Source of the DNA: Sphaerisporangium rufum
Lineage (GTDB): Bacteria; Actinomycetota; Actinomycetes; Streptosporangiales; Streptosporangiaceae
DNA: 64,000 nucleotides
Direction of reading: 5' to 3'
Assembly: GCF_016863395.1 (NCBI RefSeq)
Contig: NZ_BOOU01000010.1
Location: 1-64,000 of the forward strand
Positions 43,124 to 51,092 of this stretch are shown in pieces (position 1 is the first letter of the stretch; every line of letters starts with the position of its first letter). The translations under genes were made by a program, and so were the position numbers. A model generated the notes under the pieces. The model did not search any database, was not told where the DNA came from, and worked only from the letters and a program-made list of their open reading frames with translations.

Positions 43124-44185
43124 TCAGGAGATGTCGCGCCAGGTGGTGAGGACCTCCTCGACCCGGTCCCGAATGCGATCACGGGCGTCGGAGCGGGGGA
43201 CGCCGGCCATCAGCAGGTCGTCGTAGCCGGTGTCCAGGTGGCGCACGCTCGCCACCACGGCCAGGGTGACGGCGTGCTCGTCCAGGGCCCGGGCGGCGGC
43301 GGTGCGGCCCACCCGGCCGCTGCCACGCCGCGCGGCGTGCTGCGCGATGGCCTCGGCCCGGCCGGCCGGGCAGCCGGGGAACAGCCGGCGGATCTCCGCC
43401 GCCATCCGGGTCTGGAACTCGGCGTCCTCATCGGCCCGGCGCTCCCGGTCGCGTTCCCGGCGGCGGGCCCGCACCTCCTCGTCGGCCAGGCAGCGCTCCT
43501 CGGCCGCGGCCAGCGCCGCCTCCTCGACCAGCACGCCGAGCCGCTCGTACCGCTTGCGCCGCCGGTTGAAGCGGACGACGATCGCCGACAGGCCGCTGGC
43601 CTGCTTGGCGCGGCGGCTCAGCGCGGCGTTCCCGGCGGGCAGCAGCACCAGATGGTCGAGGTCCGCGCAGGTCAGGCAGTGCGGGGCGTCGTCCTCCATG
43701 ATGAGGTAGGGGCCGGTGTCGCCGCATCCGGCGCAGGTCCACTCGGCCGTCGGGGCGACCACCACCAGGTCGGGGGCCTTGCTCTGCCGCTCCTCGATCC
43801 GTCGCCGGCGCGTGTCGCTCAGGTCGGGGGAGAGCCAGTGGACGCGGAACTCGCGCTCGGTCTCCTCGTCGCCGCCGGCGGTGAAGCGCAGCGGGCGGCG
43901 GTCACGGGTGCCGGCCTGGTAGGTCGCCTCGCCGGGCACCAGGTCACGGGCCCGCGCCCAGTCGGTCAGGTGAGCCAGCGCCTCGCTCATCCGGGCGGCA
44001 TCCACCGGCGCGAGCTCCTCCAGGCTGCCGGCGCGGCCCTGCCGCCATAGGTCGACGTGCCGGGCGTGCACCCAGCCCAGGCCGGTCAGGACGTCGATCG
44101 CGGTCACGTACTTGTCGCCGGCCAGCGCGAGCTCCGCCGCCCGCGCCACCCGCCCGCCCAGTTTCCCGCCCACCCGTCCCACCAT
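43124..44185 (-). CDS. DUF2293 domain-containing protein
   Basis: A 353-aa cytoplasmic protein. The middle has a zinc-ribbon-like site (CAGCGDTG at about 154, CLTCADLDHL at about 174). A Lys/Arg/Glu-rich helical stretch follows (RRRERDRERRADEDAEFQTR, about 245-265). The C-terminal DUF2293 domain contains IRRLFPGCPAGRAEAIAQHA and VRHLDTGYDDLLMAGVPRSD. The family is common in actinobacteria and of unknown function; the ribbon and basic helix suggest nucleic-acid contact. It does not appear to belong to the neighbouring cassette. Confidence 0.88.
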   Translation of the reverse strand: MVGRVGGKLGGRVARAAELALAGDKYVTAIDVLTGLGWVHARHVDLWRQGRAGSLEELAPVDAARMSEALAHLTDWARARDLVPGEATYQAGTRDRRPLRFTAGGDEETEREFRVHWLSPDLSDTRRRRIEERQSKAPDLVVVAPTAEWTCAGCGDTGPYLIMEDDAPHCLTCADLDHLVLLPAGNAALSRRAKQASGLSAIVVRFNRRRKRYERLGVLVEEAALAAAEERCLADEEVRARRRERDRERRADEDAEFQTRMAAEIRRLFPGCPAGRAEAIAQHAARRGSGRVGRTAAARALDEHAVTLAVVASVRHLDTGYDDLLMAGVPRSDARDRIRDRVEEVLTTWRDIS

Positions 44186-44291
44186 GCCGCATCGCGACCG
44201 GTGCCTGTGCCGATTCCGGCGTTCAGATCCGGGACGCCACGCCGCCGGCCGCGCGACCTCACGTCCGCCGGGTCATCGGACCGGTTGAGAT

Positions 44292-44335
44292 CATCATGGC
44301 CCGCGCCCGCGACGCCGTGACCGCGGGCCATGATG
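44292..44335 (-). terminator. Terminator-like hairpin
   Basis: A perfect 14-bp stem, CATCATGGCCCGCG (44292-44305) with CGCGGGCCATGATG (44322-44335), and a 16-nt loop, starts 12 bp after the stop of the secreted Cys-repeat gene. No T run. Position and symmetry fit a terminator for that gene. Confidence 0.65.
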
Positions 44336-44347
44336 CCGGCCGTGCGC

Positions 44348-44962
44348 TCAGTAGGCGGAGACCGGGAGCGCGAAGTCGAATCCCGCGGCGGTGTGGCCCC
44401 AGACGAAGTCGTAGGGGCACAACCCGTACTCGTTCCGGTAGGCATAGCCGTTGTAGAACAGCACCGAGCACTTGAAGCAGTACCGCCACTGATGCTGGGT
44501 CCCGGCCGGCTCACCCACGTCGTGCGTGAGCAGGAACTGCCGCGGACCGCCGCTGCTCGGGCGGATGTAGGCGTGCGCGCCGCCCGCGGGGCATCTCGGT
44601 GCGTCGGTGAGCGCCCAGTAGAGTCCCGCGCACCGGTAGCAGTGCCGCCAGTTGGACTGGACCTTCGAGCCCTCGCCGATGCCGGGGTCGCTCACGTTGT
44701 ACGTCAGCTGGAATATCCAGCCCATGGCCTGGTGCGCGCCGCGGGTGCGCGGGCAGTAACTGCGCTCGACGGTGTAGTCGACCAGGAACAGCCCGAAGCA
44801 GTTCACGCAGAACCGCCAGCCGTTCAGCGAGTAGCGGTTCTCCGCGGCCGCCGGGGCGGGCGACAGCGCGGCTTCGGCCGTCGCCGCCGACAGGCCGAGC
44901 ACGGCCGCGCCGGCCAGCAGGGATCGGCGGGGTAATCGCCGGGTGTCAGGTTCGTGTCGCAT
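44348..44962 (-). CDS. Tat-type secreted protein with three Cys-Trp repeats
   Basis: A 204-aa protein. The N-terminus RRLPRRSLLAGAAVLGLSAA looks like a twin-arginine or Sec signal with AAA cleavage near 40. The mature part has three repeats of the form W-R-x-C-x-x-C followed by a distal CP: GWRFCVNCFGLF, NWRHCYRCAGLYW and QWRYCFKCSVLFYNG. Each looks like a small zinc-ribbon or disulfide unit. Similar secreted proteins occur in actinobacteria, function unknown. A copy of the conserved regulatory module found before the Fn3-CBM2 gene lies about 170-235 bp upstream. Confidence 0.82.
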   Translation of the reverse strand: MRHEPDTRRLPRRSLLAGAAVLGLSAATAEAALSPAPAAAENRYSLNGWRFCVNCFGLFLVDYTVERSYCPRTRGAHQAMGWIFQLTYNVSDPGIGEGSKVQSNWRHCYRCAGLYWALTDAPRCPAGGAHAYIRPSSGGPRQFLLTHDVGEPAGTQHQWRYCFKCSVLFYNGYAYRNEYGLCPYDFVWGHTAAGFDFALPVSAY

Positions 44963-45128
44963 GTCTCTCCTCGTAACGCGGAATCGTGGTGCGCGTCGGC
45001 CGTGGTGCCGTCTCGGACCTGCGGCACGCGGAAGACACGCGGGGAACGGGCGGTGGGACGATCGCCCACGCCCAGGATGGCCGCGATGGTGGCGGGGTCA
45101 ACCGCCGGATGACCGGAAGCGTGTCGTG

Positions 45129-45196
45129 GGGAGGTCAGCGGCGTGAATCGGCGCCATGTATCTGAAAGGTTCAGATACATGGCGTACCGTTTTCGG
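45129..45196. promoter_or_regulatory. Conserved regulatory module, copy B, with a 33-bp palindrome
   Basis: A perfect inverted repeat of 15-bp arms (45152-45166 and 45170-45184) around AGG; the core is ATGTATCTGAA-AGG-TTCAGATACAT. It is preceded by GGAGGTCAGC and followed by CCGTTTTCGG, as in copy A at 39956-40026. It lies upstream of the minus-strand secreted Cys-repeat gene. The rest of the gap 44963-45477 shows no gene. Confidence 0.65.
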
Positions 45197-45453
45197 GCCC
45201 CGCCCCTGCTTTCGCCGTTTCACCAGGGGCGGACCGGGCCGCGCCGGGCCGGCCCGGGTGGCGCGCGGGCGGTCGGAGGTGACCGCGCCGGTCGGGGAGG
45301 ATCTCCGCCACCAGGGGGCGGATGCGGACGCGGGTGCCGGCCCGGGGATGCCGGTCATCGGCGAGTCGTCGTAACGGTGTCCAGGGGCACGCTCGCCATC
45401 GGGCCGAGGGGTGCGCCGGTTCCTGGGATCGGTCGCCGGCGTTTGCGCTCATG

Positions 45454-45471
45454 GTACCCCCGGGGGTATAC
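45454..45471. promoter_or_regulatory. CstR/CsoR-type operator 1
   Basis: GTACCCCCGGGGGTATAC, a C5G5 palindrome flanked by TA, directly upstream of the regulator gene, 7 bp before its ATG. This is the form of operator bound by CsoR/CstR proteins. It implies autoregulation. Confidence 0.85.
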
Positions 45472-45477
45472 AGGGGC

Positions 45478-45747
45478 ATGCGAATGAACGAGGCCCTGGT
45501 CGGCGACGCGGCGACCCGTCTGCGGCGGGCACATGGCCAGCTCGCCGGAGTGATCGCGATGATGGAGGCGGGCGAAGACTGCGCCAAGGTGCTGACCCAG
45601 CTCGCGGCGGTCTCCAAGGCGATCGACCGCGCCGGGTTCAAGCTGGTGGCGAGCGGCCTGAAGTACTGCCAGGCCGCGCAGGAGCGCGGCGAGGAGGCGC
45701 CGATGAGCGTGGCCGAGCTGGAGAAGCTCTTCCTCGCGCTGGCGTGA
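45478..45747 (+). CDS. cstR: CstR-like persulfide-sensing repressor (CsoR family)
   Basis: An 89-aa all-helical CsoR-family protein. Cys35 (EDC) and Cys64 (LKYC) match the two conserved Cys 29 residues apart. The Cu-ligand His of CsoR, expected 25 residues after the first Cys, is Gly60, so it cannot be a copper sensor and fits CstR, which senses sulfide/persulfide through the Cys pair. The ATG at 45478 is used because the operator ends just upstream; an in-frame ATG two codons later is possible. It is followed by the persulfide dioxygenase, rhodanese and exporter genes, confirming the sulfur role. Confidence 0.88.
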   Translation: MRMNEALVGDAATRLRRAHGQLAGVIAMMEAGEDCAKVLTQLAAVSKAIDRAGFKLVASGLKYCQAAQERGEEAPMSVAELEKLFLALA

Positions 45748-45847
45748 TCGGGTCCTCGCGCGACCTTCCGGGCCGCAGGCGGTAGATCCCCGCAGGTAAG
45801 GGGCTCGATCGAGTGGCCCGTGGCAGATGAGTCAGCCATGTCCCGCC

Positions 45848-45926
45848 TATACCCCGGGGGGTATAAGCGCTATCTCGCCTGCGGTGGATGAGACGACTGT
45901 GTCCGATTGATACCCCCGGGGGTATC
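45848..45926. promoter_or_regulatory. CstR-type operators 2 and 3
   Basis: TATACCCCGGGGGGTATA (45848-45865, one base off symmetry) and the perfect GATACCCCCGGGGGTATC (45909-45926) lie between the repressor gene and the persulfide dioxygenase gene, centres about 61 bp apart. The second ends 14 bp before the ATG. They indicate direct control of the dioxygenase operon by the CstR-like protein. Confidence 0.88.
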
Positions 45927-45939
45927 AAGAGAGGTGATC

Positions 45940-47274
45940 ATGATGGAGATTCTGGGGTTTCGCACGCCCGGTCTCGGTGACCAGAGCTACCTGCTGGTCC
46001 ACCAGGGGCGTGGTGTGCTGGTCGATCCGCAGCGCGACATCGACCGGTTCCTGCGGGCTGCGGCCGAGCGGGATGTGGAGCTGCGGTTCGTGCTGGAGAC
46101 CCACCTGCACAACGACTATGTGTCCGGCGCCGAGCAGGCGGCCCGGCGCACCGGGGCCGAGCTGGTCATGCCGGCCGCCGCCGCGCCCGCCTACCGGCAC
46201 ACGCCCGCCTTCCACCTGGAGGACATCGACGGCGGCGACGGCCTGACGCTGCGGCCGCTGCACACGCCCGGTCACACCCCCGAGCACACCAGCTACCTGG
46301 TGCTGGTGGAGGACGAGCCGGTCGCGGTGTTCTCCGGCGGCAGCCTGCTGGTGGCCTCGGCGGGGCGTCCGGATCTGCTCGGCCCGGAGCGGGCACCGGC
46401 GCTGGCCCGGCTGCACTACGGCTCGCTGCGCCGGCTGGCCGCCCTGCCGCCGCAGGTCGGGCTGTACCCGACGCACGGCGAAGGATCGTTCTGCACGGTG
46501 AGCCAGGCGGATCGGCATACCTCGACCATCGGCCGGGAACTGCGGTCCAACCCGCTGCTGGCGATCGAGGACGCCGACCGGCTGGCCGGCGAGCTGCTGG
46601 CCGACCCGATGCCGATCCCGGCCTTCTACCGGCACATGGGACCGGCGAACACGTTCGGTGTGCCGCCGATGCCCGCCGTCACCCCGCCGGAGCTGAGCTT
46701 GGACGCGGTGCCGCCGGAGGCGCACGTGGTCGACGTCCGGCCGCGCACGGTGCAGGCGGCGGGGTTCCTGCCCGGTTCGGTCGGCATCGAGGACGGCGAC
46801 GACTTCGGTAGCTGGGCGGGGTGGCTGGTGCCCTACCAGGCGCCGATCGTGCTGGTCGCCGGTCCGGACCAGGAGGTGGCCGAGCCGGTCACCCAGCTCG
46901 CCCGGATCGGCGTCGACAGCGTGCGCGGCGTGGTCCGCGACCTCGGCCCGGCGGCCACCGCCACCTTCGAACTGCTGGACCTGGACGCCTTCGCCGCCCG
47001 GGCCGCCCGCCCCGGCGCCCAGGTGCTGGACGTCCGGATGCCGAGCGAGCTCAAGGACGCCCGGCTGCCCGGCGCCGCCGAACGCTTCCTGCCCGACCTG
47101 CTCACCGAAGGCGTCCCCGCCGAACTCGACCCCGGCCGCCCGGTACTGGTCGCCTGCGGCTCCGGCCGTCGCGCCGCCATCGCCGCCACCATCCTGGCCG
47201 ACCACGGATACACCCCCGCCGTCCTGGACGGCGCCGGCATCCCGGACCTGGTCAGCACCCGGTCCGGACGCTGA
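45940..47274 (+). CDS. cstB: Persulfide dioxygenase-rhodanese fusion (CstB-like)
   Basis: A 444-aa protein from ATG 45940 after AGAGAGG. The N-terminal metallo-beta-lactamase fold dioxygenase (1-245) has THLHNDYVSG (His55, His57, Asp59), the GHTPEH iron site (His112) and SAGRPDLLG (Asp145). A pseudorhodanese domain without catalytic Cys (about 255-340, VVDVRPRTVQAAGF) and an active C-terminal rhodanese (VLVACGSGRRAA, Cys near 406) follow, as in staphylococcal CstB. It oxidises low-molecular-weight persulfides to thiosulfate and sulfite. It is the first gene of the CstR-controlled operon. A second copy lies at 51093. Confidence 0.93.
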   Translation: MMEILGFRTPGLGDQSYLLVHQGRGVLVDPQRDIDRFLRAAAERDVELRFVLETHLHNDYVSGAEQAARRTGAELVMPAAAAPAYRHTPAFHLEDIDGGDGLTLRPLHTPGHTPEHTSYLVLVEDEPVAVFSGGSLLVASAGRPDLLGPERAPALARLHYGSLRRLAALPPQVGLYPTHGEGSFCTVSQADRHTSTIGRELRSNPLLAIEDADRLAGELLADPMPIPAFYRHMGPANTFGVPPMPAVTPPELSLDAVPPEAHVVDVRPRTVQAAGFLPGSVGIEDGDDFGSWAGWLVPYQAPIVLVAGPDQEVAEPVTQLARIGVDSVRGVVRDLGPAATATFELLDLDAFAARAARPGAQVLDVRMPSELKDARLPGAAERFLPDLLTEGVPAELDPGRPVLVACGSGRRAAIAATILADHGYTPAVLDGAGIPDLVSTRSGR

Positions 47275-47316
47275 CCGGCCCTGTCCAGACCTCGACAACC
47301 GACCCGGAGAAGAGCC

Positions 47317-47910
47317 ATGCAGCCCGATTCCTTCACCATCGACCCCGCCACCGCACGTGCCCTGATCGCCCAGAACCTGGATGTGCGAGTCGTCGACGTC
47401 CGTACTCCCGCGGAATTCGAGACCGCGCACATCGGCGGAGCGATCAACCTGCCGGTCGACCAGCTCGACGCGCACGCGAGTCGCATCGTCGCCGGCATCG
47501 GCGGCCCGCTGCTGCTGGTCTGCCAGACGGGCAACCGGGCGACCCGGGCGCACCGAAGGCTGTCGGAGGCGGGGCTGTCGGAGGCGGGGCCACCCGGCGC
47601 GGTCGTGCTCGAGGGCGGCATGAACGCCTGGACGGCAACCGGCGCTCCGGTGCTGCGCGGCAGGCGGAAGTGGGACATGGAACGCCAGGTCCGGCTGGTC
47701 GCCGGCGGCGTCGTGCTGGCGTCGATCGTCACCGGCCGGTGGCTGCCGGCCGCCCGTTCCGCCGGCGCCTTCGTCGGTGCGGGCCTGGTCGGCGCCGCGC
47801 TGACCGACACCTGTGCCATGGGCTCGCTGCTCGCCCGGCTGCCCTACAACCGCGGCGCCGGCGCCGACGTCGACACCGCCCTGGCCGCCCTCGGCGGCGG
47901 GGCGGCCTGA
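47317..47910 (+). CDS. Rhodanese with C-terminal membrane pair (DUF2892)
   Basis: A 197-aa protein. The rhodanese domain (1-115) has RVVDVRTPAEFETAHIGGAI and the active loop VCQTGNRATRA with Cys69. The C-terminal 75 residues hold two hydrophobic segments (QVRLVAGGVVLASIVTGRWL, AGAFVGAGLVGAALTDTCAM) of the DUF2892 type, so sulfurtransfer happens at the membrane. Residues LSEAG are duplicated by a 15-bp tandem repeat (47560-47574 and 47575-47589). It lies between cstB and the exporter, and probably passes sulfane sulfur or thiosulfate to them. Confidence 0.92.
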   Translation: MQPDSFTIDPATARALIAQNLDVRVVDVRTPAEFETAHIGGAINLPVDQLDAHASRIVAGIGGPLLLVCQTGNRATRAHRRLSEAGLSEAGPPGAVVLEGGMNAWTATGAPVLRGRRKWDMERQVRLVAGGVVLASIVTGRWLPAARSAGAFVGAGLVGAALTDTCAMGSLLARLPYNRGAGADVDTALAALGGGAA

Positions 47911-47926
47911 CCGCCCGGGAGGAGCC

Positions 47927-48793
47927 ATGACCGTCCTGACCCTGGCCGGCGCCGTCCTGGTCGGCCTCACCCTGGGCCTGTTCGGCGGCGGCGGCTCGAT
48001 CCTGACCGTACCGTTGCTCGTCTACCTGGCCGGCGTCCCCGCCCGGGCCGCCATCGCGATGTCCCTGTTCGTCGTCGGCGTGACCAGCGTGGCGAGCGCC
48101 GCCGGCCACGCCCGCGCGGGCCGGATCCGGTGGAAGGTCGGCCTGCTCTTCGGTCTGGCCGGGATGGCCGGCGCCTATGGCGGCGGCCTGCTCGGGCCGC
48201 ATCTTCCGCCGGCCCTGCTGCTGGCCGGGTTCGCGCTGATGATGCTGGCCACCGGCATCGCGATGATCCGCTCAGCGCACGCCCCCGGCCCGTCGGCGCC
48301 GCACGCGGACGCGCCGGTCTGGCACATCGTCGCGGAAGGAGTCGGCGTCGGACTGGTCACCGGGCTGGTCGGAGCCGGCGGCGGCTTCCTGGTCGTGCCC
48401 GCGCTGGTGCTGCTCGGCGGCCTGTCGATGGGCACCGCGGTCGCGACCTCCCTGGTGGTCATCGCGATGAAGTCGTTCGCCGGGCTGGCCGGCTACCTGG
48501 CGGCCGTCCAGCTGGACTGGTCGGTCGCGCTGCCCGTCGCCGCCGCCGCGGTCGCCGGCGGTCTGGTCGGCGGCCGGCTCGCCGTTCGTGTCCGCCCGGA
48601 GCGGCTGCGCGGGGCCTTCGGCTGGTTCGTGCTGGTGATGGGCGGGTTCGTGCTGGTCCAGCAGGTGCCGCCCGGATTGCTCGGCCCGAGGTCGGTCGCC
48701 GCCGCCCTCGCACTGGCGGTCGCGGCGGCGGTCACCTGCCTGCTCGCCCGGCGGTGCCCGCTCCGATTCATGGCGGATCGGCGGACCGGCTGA
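47927..48793 (+). CDS. TauE/SafE-family sulfite/organosulfonate exporter
   Basis: A 288-aa integral membrane protein from ATG 47927, behind GGGAGGAG. It has eight hydrophobic segments with the repeated family signatures LGLFGGGGSILTVPLLVYLA at the N-terminus and GLVGAGGGFLVVPALVLLGG in the second half. It probably exports sulfite produced by the dioxygenase, closing the detoxification route. It lies in the CstR-controlled operon, 16 bp after the rhodanese gene. Confidence 0.92.
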   Translation: MTVLTLAGAVLVGLTLGLFGGGGSILTVPLLVYLAGVPARAAIAMSLFVVGVTSVASAAGHARAGRIRWKVGLLFGLAGMAGAYGGGLLGPHLPPALLLAGFALMMLATGIAMIRSAHAPGPSAPHADAPVWHIVAEGVGVGLVTGLVGAGGGFLVVPALVLLGGLSMGTAVATSLVVIAMKSFAGLAGYLAAVQLDWSVALPVAAAAVAGGLVGGRLAVRVRPERLRGAFGWFVLVMGGFVLVQQVPPGLLGPRSVAAALALAVAAAVTCLLARRCPLRFMADRRTG

Positions 48794-48866
48794 GCGGGCC
48801 CTTCGCGTCCGTCGGCGTGTCGAATCTCTCGGCTGCGGAGGTCGGGCGGGTCCCTCTTGATGGACT

Positions 48867-48881
48867 TATCGTAATTCGATA
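48867..48881. promoter_or_regulatory. TATCG-TAATT-CGATA dyad
   Basis: A perfect 5-bp inverted repeat with an AT spacer, 34 bp before the DUF2975 gene start. The window otherwise rarely has such AT-rich sequence. It is a candidate operator for the small XRE protein encoded second in the operon. Confidence 0.5.
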
Positions 48882-48914
48882 GATTCCCATCGTGTTTCAA
48901 TCGAAGGAGGGGCG

Positions 48915-49412
48915 ATGGGAAGGCTGATGGTGCTGGCGCTGCGCGTCGTGCTGGTGGCCCTGCTGGCCGGTTCGGTGTTCGTCCAGGCGGTGATGGTGCC
49001 GCTGCTGGCGTCCGACCTGGCGGAGCTGGACCCGCGGTACATGTACCTGCGCGTCCCGATCCTGGTGATCATCGTCCTCGGCATGGTGACGGTCGAGGTC
49101 GTGCTGGTCTGCGTCTGGCGGCTGGTGACGATGGTCCGCCGCGGCACGGTGTTCTCGCCGGACGCCTTCCGGTACGTGCACATCGTGATCGGCGCCGTCG
49201 TGGCCGCCGCGCTGCTGTTCTTCGCCTTCGGGGCGCTGCTGGCGCCGGGCGACCCCGTCCCGCCGGGCATGGTGCTGCTGATCGGCGGGGCCGGCCTGGC
49301 CGCGCTCGGGGTGGCGCTCGTCGTGCTGGTGCTGCGGATGCTGCTCGCCCAGGCCGTCGACCGCGACGTCGAGGCGGCGCGGATGCGGGCCGAGCTGGAG
49401 GAGGTCATCTGA
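48915..49412 (+). CDS. DUF2975 membrane protein
   Basis: A 165-aa protein, behind GGAGGGG, with four transmembrane helices (MVLALRVVLVALLAGSVFVQ, ILVIIVLGMVTVEVVLVCVW, HIVIGAVVAAALLFFAFGAL, LLIGGAGLAALGVALVVLVL). The hydrophilic C-terminus is VEAARMRAELEEVI. DUF2975 proteins are paired with a small XRE regulator in many Gram-positive bacteria, as here (TGATG overlap). The function is unknown; membrane stress sensing or regulator sequestration is possible. Confidence 0.9.
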   Translation: MGRLMVLALRVVLVALLAGSVFVQAVMVPLLASDLAELDPRYMYLRVPILVIIVLGMVTVEVVLVCVWRLVTMVRRGTVFSPDAFRYVHIVIGAVVAAALLFFAFGALLAPGDPVPPGMVLLIGGAGLAALGVALVVLVLRMLLAQAVDRDVEAARMRAELEEVI

Positions 49413-49633
49413 TGCCGATCGCCGTCGACATCGACGTGATGCTGGCCAAGCGGAAGATGTCGGTCGGCGAGCTCGCCGACCGGGTCGGCATCACCCCCGC
49501 CAACTTGGCGGTGCTGAAGAACGGCCGCGCCAAGGCGGTGCGCTTCACCACCCTGGCCGCGCTCTGCGAGGCGCTGGACTGCCAGCCGGGCGACCTGCTG
49601 CGCTGGGAAACCGACGGTCACGCCGGCCGGTGA
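49412..49633 (+). CDS. Small XRE-family (YozG-like) regulator
   Basis: A 73-aa single HTH domain: IDVMLAKRKMSVGELADRVG, ITPANLAVLKNGRAKAVRFT, TLAALCEALDCQPGDLLRW, typical of the YozG/HTH_26 group. It starts in the TGATG overlap with DUF2975, so the two are made together. It probably regulates the operon through the AT-rich dyad upstream. Confidence 0.93.
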   Translation: MPIAVDIDVMLAKRKMSVGELADRVGITPANLAVLKNGRAKAVRFTTLAALCEALDCQPGDLLRWETDGHAGR

Positions 49634-49783
49634 CCGGCCCTCCGCGGCGTGATCGTTTCCGGACGGTACCGGCCCACCCGGCAGGTGGTGATCGAGAGAC
49701 CGGACGCCGCCGGCGAGGTGCCGCCGGCGGCGCTCCGGGTGACCGCCGCGGCGCGATGCCGAGGCGGCCGGGTGCGATGCGGA

Positions 49784-50338
49784 CTAGCGGACGCAGGTGG
49801 CGGAGACGGTGACGTCGTAGATGTACCAGCTGCCGTCGGGGGCGGTGTACACCTGGGCCATGTTGGTGACCTGGTAGCCGGTGCAGTCGCCGCCGGCCAC
49901 CAGGATGTCGGCCCGCGCCCGGGCGGCGCCGTTGTCCCGGGCCAGCGAGTAGGTACGGCCCTCGCCGCGCGCCGTCGCGCCGCGCGGCACGGTGTAGGGA
50001 GACGGCGGCGCCGGCGCGCACGACCCGGTCGCGGTGCCGCTGTACACGTAGCCGCCGCCGCTGGGCACCGTGTACGACAGGGTCGCCGACGAGGTCACGC
50101 CGGTGCAGACCTCACCCAGCGCGGCGGCCTGGCGGGTCAGCTCGGCACGCGCGCTGCTCTGCGCGGCGGCCGAGGCGGTGTCCGGGGTAGACCCCCATCC
50201 GGAACCGGTCGCGGTGCGCCAGGTGTCGGCGTGCGCGGCCACCGGGCCGAGCCCGAGCCCGGCCGCGATCGTGATCAGCAGGACCGCTAATCGGCGGGTG
50301 AACGGGCGAAACCGGGATGTCGTCTCGTGCCTTCTCAT
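49784..50338 (-). CDS. Secreted hypothetical protein
   Basis: A 184-aa protein from ATG 50338. Signal peptide RRLAVLLITIAAGLGLGPVA with cleavage after AHA (about 36). The mature part begins DTWRTATGSGWGSTPDTASA and has a helix (AAQSSARAELTRQAAALGEV) typical of LPP20/DUF4156-like small secreted domains, then Gly/Ser/Tyr-rich beta segments with paired Cys (EVCTGV, GSCAPA, GDCTGY, SATCVR). It is a probable disulfide-bonded extracellular protein of unknown role. Start is chosen at the positive residues before the signal core. Confidence 0.78.
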   Translation of the reverse strand: MRRHETTSRFRPFTRRLAVLLITIAAGLGLGPVAAHADTWRTATGSGWGSTPDTASAAAQSSARAELTRQAAALGEVCTGVTSSATLSYTVPSGGGYVYSGTATGSCAPAPPSPYTVPRGATARGEGRTYSLARDNGAARARADILVAGGDCTGYQVTNMAQVYTAPDGSWYIYDVTVSATCVR

Positions 50339-50600
50339 GTGCTGCTCTTCCTCCTCGCTTCGGGGCGGCTCCCCAAATGTGCGAGGAAAGTGCTGGATGA
50401 GCCAGCATTCGCCGCGCGGGACCCCTGGCCGCGCAGTTGGCCGCGGCCGGCGGATGAAAGTTTCGCCGCCCGGCGCCGGGCGCGGGCGGCACCCCGGGGC
50501 CGGAGCGCATATCCTGATGCGCCTGATCACCGGTGTCGCGGGCGCCGGGCCGAAGGCGAGGTCCCGATGTCGCGGGCGCCGGACGGGAGGTGAGGTCGCG

Positions 50601-51062
50601 ATGAGCTTCGAGATCGGGGTCTGGTACGCCGACCCGCCGATCACCGCCGAGGAGGCGTTACGGCGGTATCTGGCCTGGTGCGACGCCGTCCCGGAGGCCA
50701 CCGAACCGTCCGCGCCGGTCACCGCCTTCTACGCGGACCTGACCCGCGAGCTGCCCGACCTCACCGCGGAGAACTACGCGGCCTCCCCGTGGGCCACCCC
50801 GCTGACCGTGGGCGACGACTTCGTGCTGATGGACGCGGTGTTCCCGCGCGCCGCCGAGGCCTGCCGCGTGGTGCTGCGGCTGGCCGGGGAGCACCGCATG
50901 GTGTGCTTCGACCCGCAGACCGACCACGACACCCTGGAGATGACCGACAGCGTCCGCTTCGGCCCCGGCGACGCCTCGCTGGTGCTGCGCCCGACCCTGG
51001 AGGACGTCCTGCGCGGCCTCGCCCACCCCGACCCGCCGCCCCCGTCCGACGGCTCTCGTTAG
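50601..51062 (+). CDS. Hypothetical protein (immunity-protein-like acidic)
   Basis: A 153-aa acidic protein from ATG 50601, behind GGGAGGTGAGG. It reads MSFEIGVWYADPPITAEEAL, then EATEPSAPVTAFYADLTREL and FVLMDAVFPRAAEACRVVLR. It is soluble, alpha/beta and recurring in actinobacteria. The spacing of Trp and acidic residues resembles small immunity proteins, but no family is assigned. It precedes the second cstB by 30 bp and may be co-transcribed with it. Confidence 0.7.
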   Translation: MSFEIGVWYADPPITAEEALRRYLAWCDAVPEATEPSAPVTAFYADLTRELPDLTAENYAASPWATPLTVGDDFVLMDAVFPRAAEACRVVLRLAGEHRMVCFDPQTDHDTLEMTDSVRFGPGDASLVLRPTLEDVLRGLAHPDPPPPSDGSR

Positions 51063-51092
51063 ACGACCGGGGGACCGGGCAGGGGAGTGACC

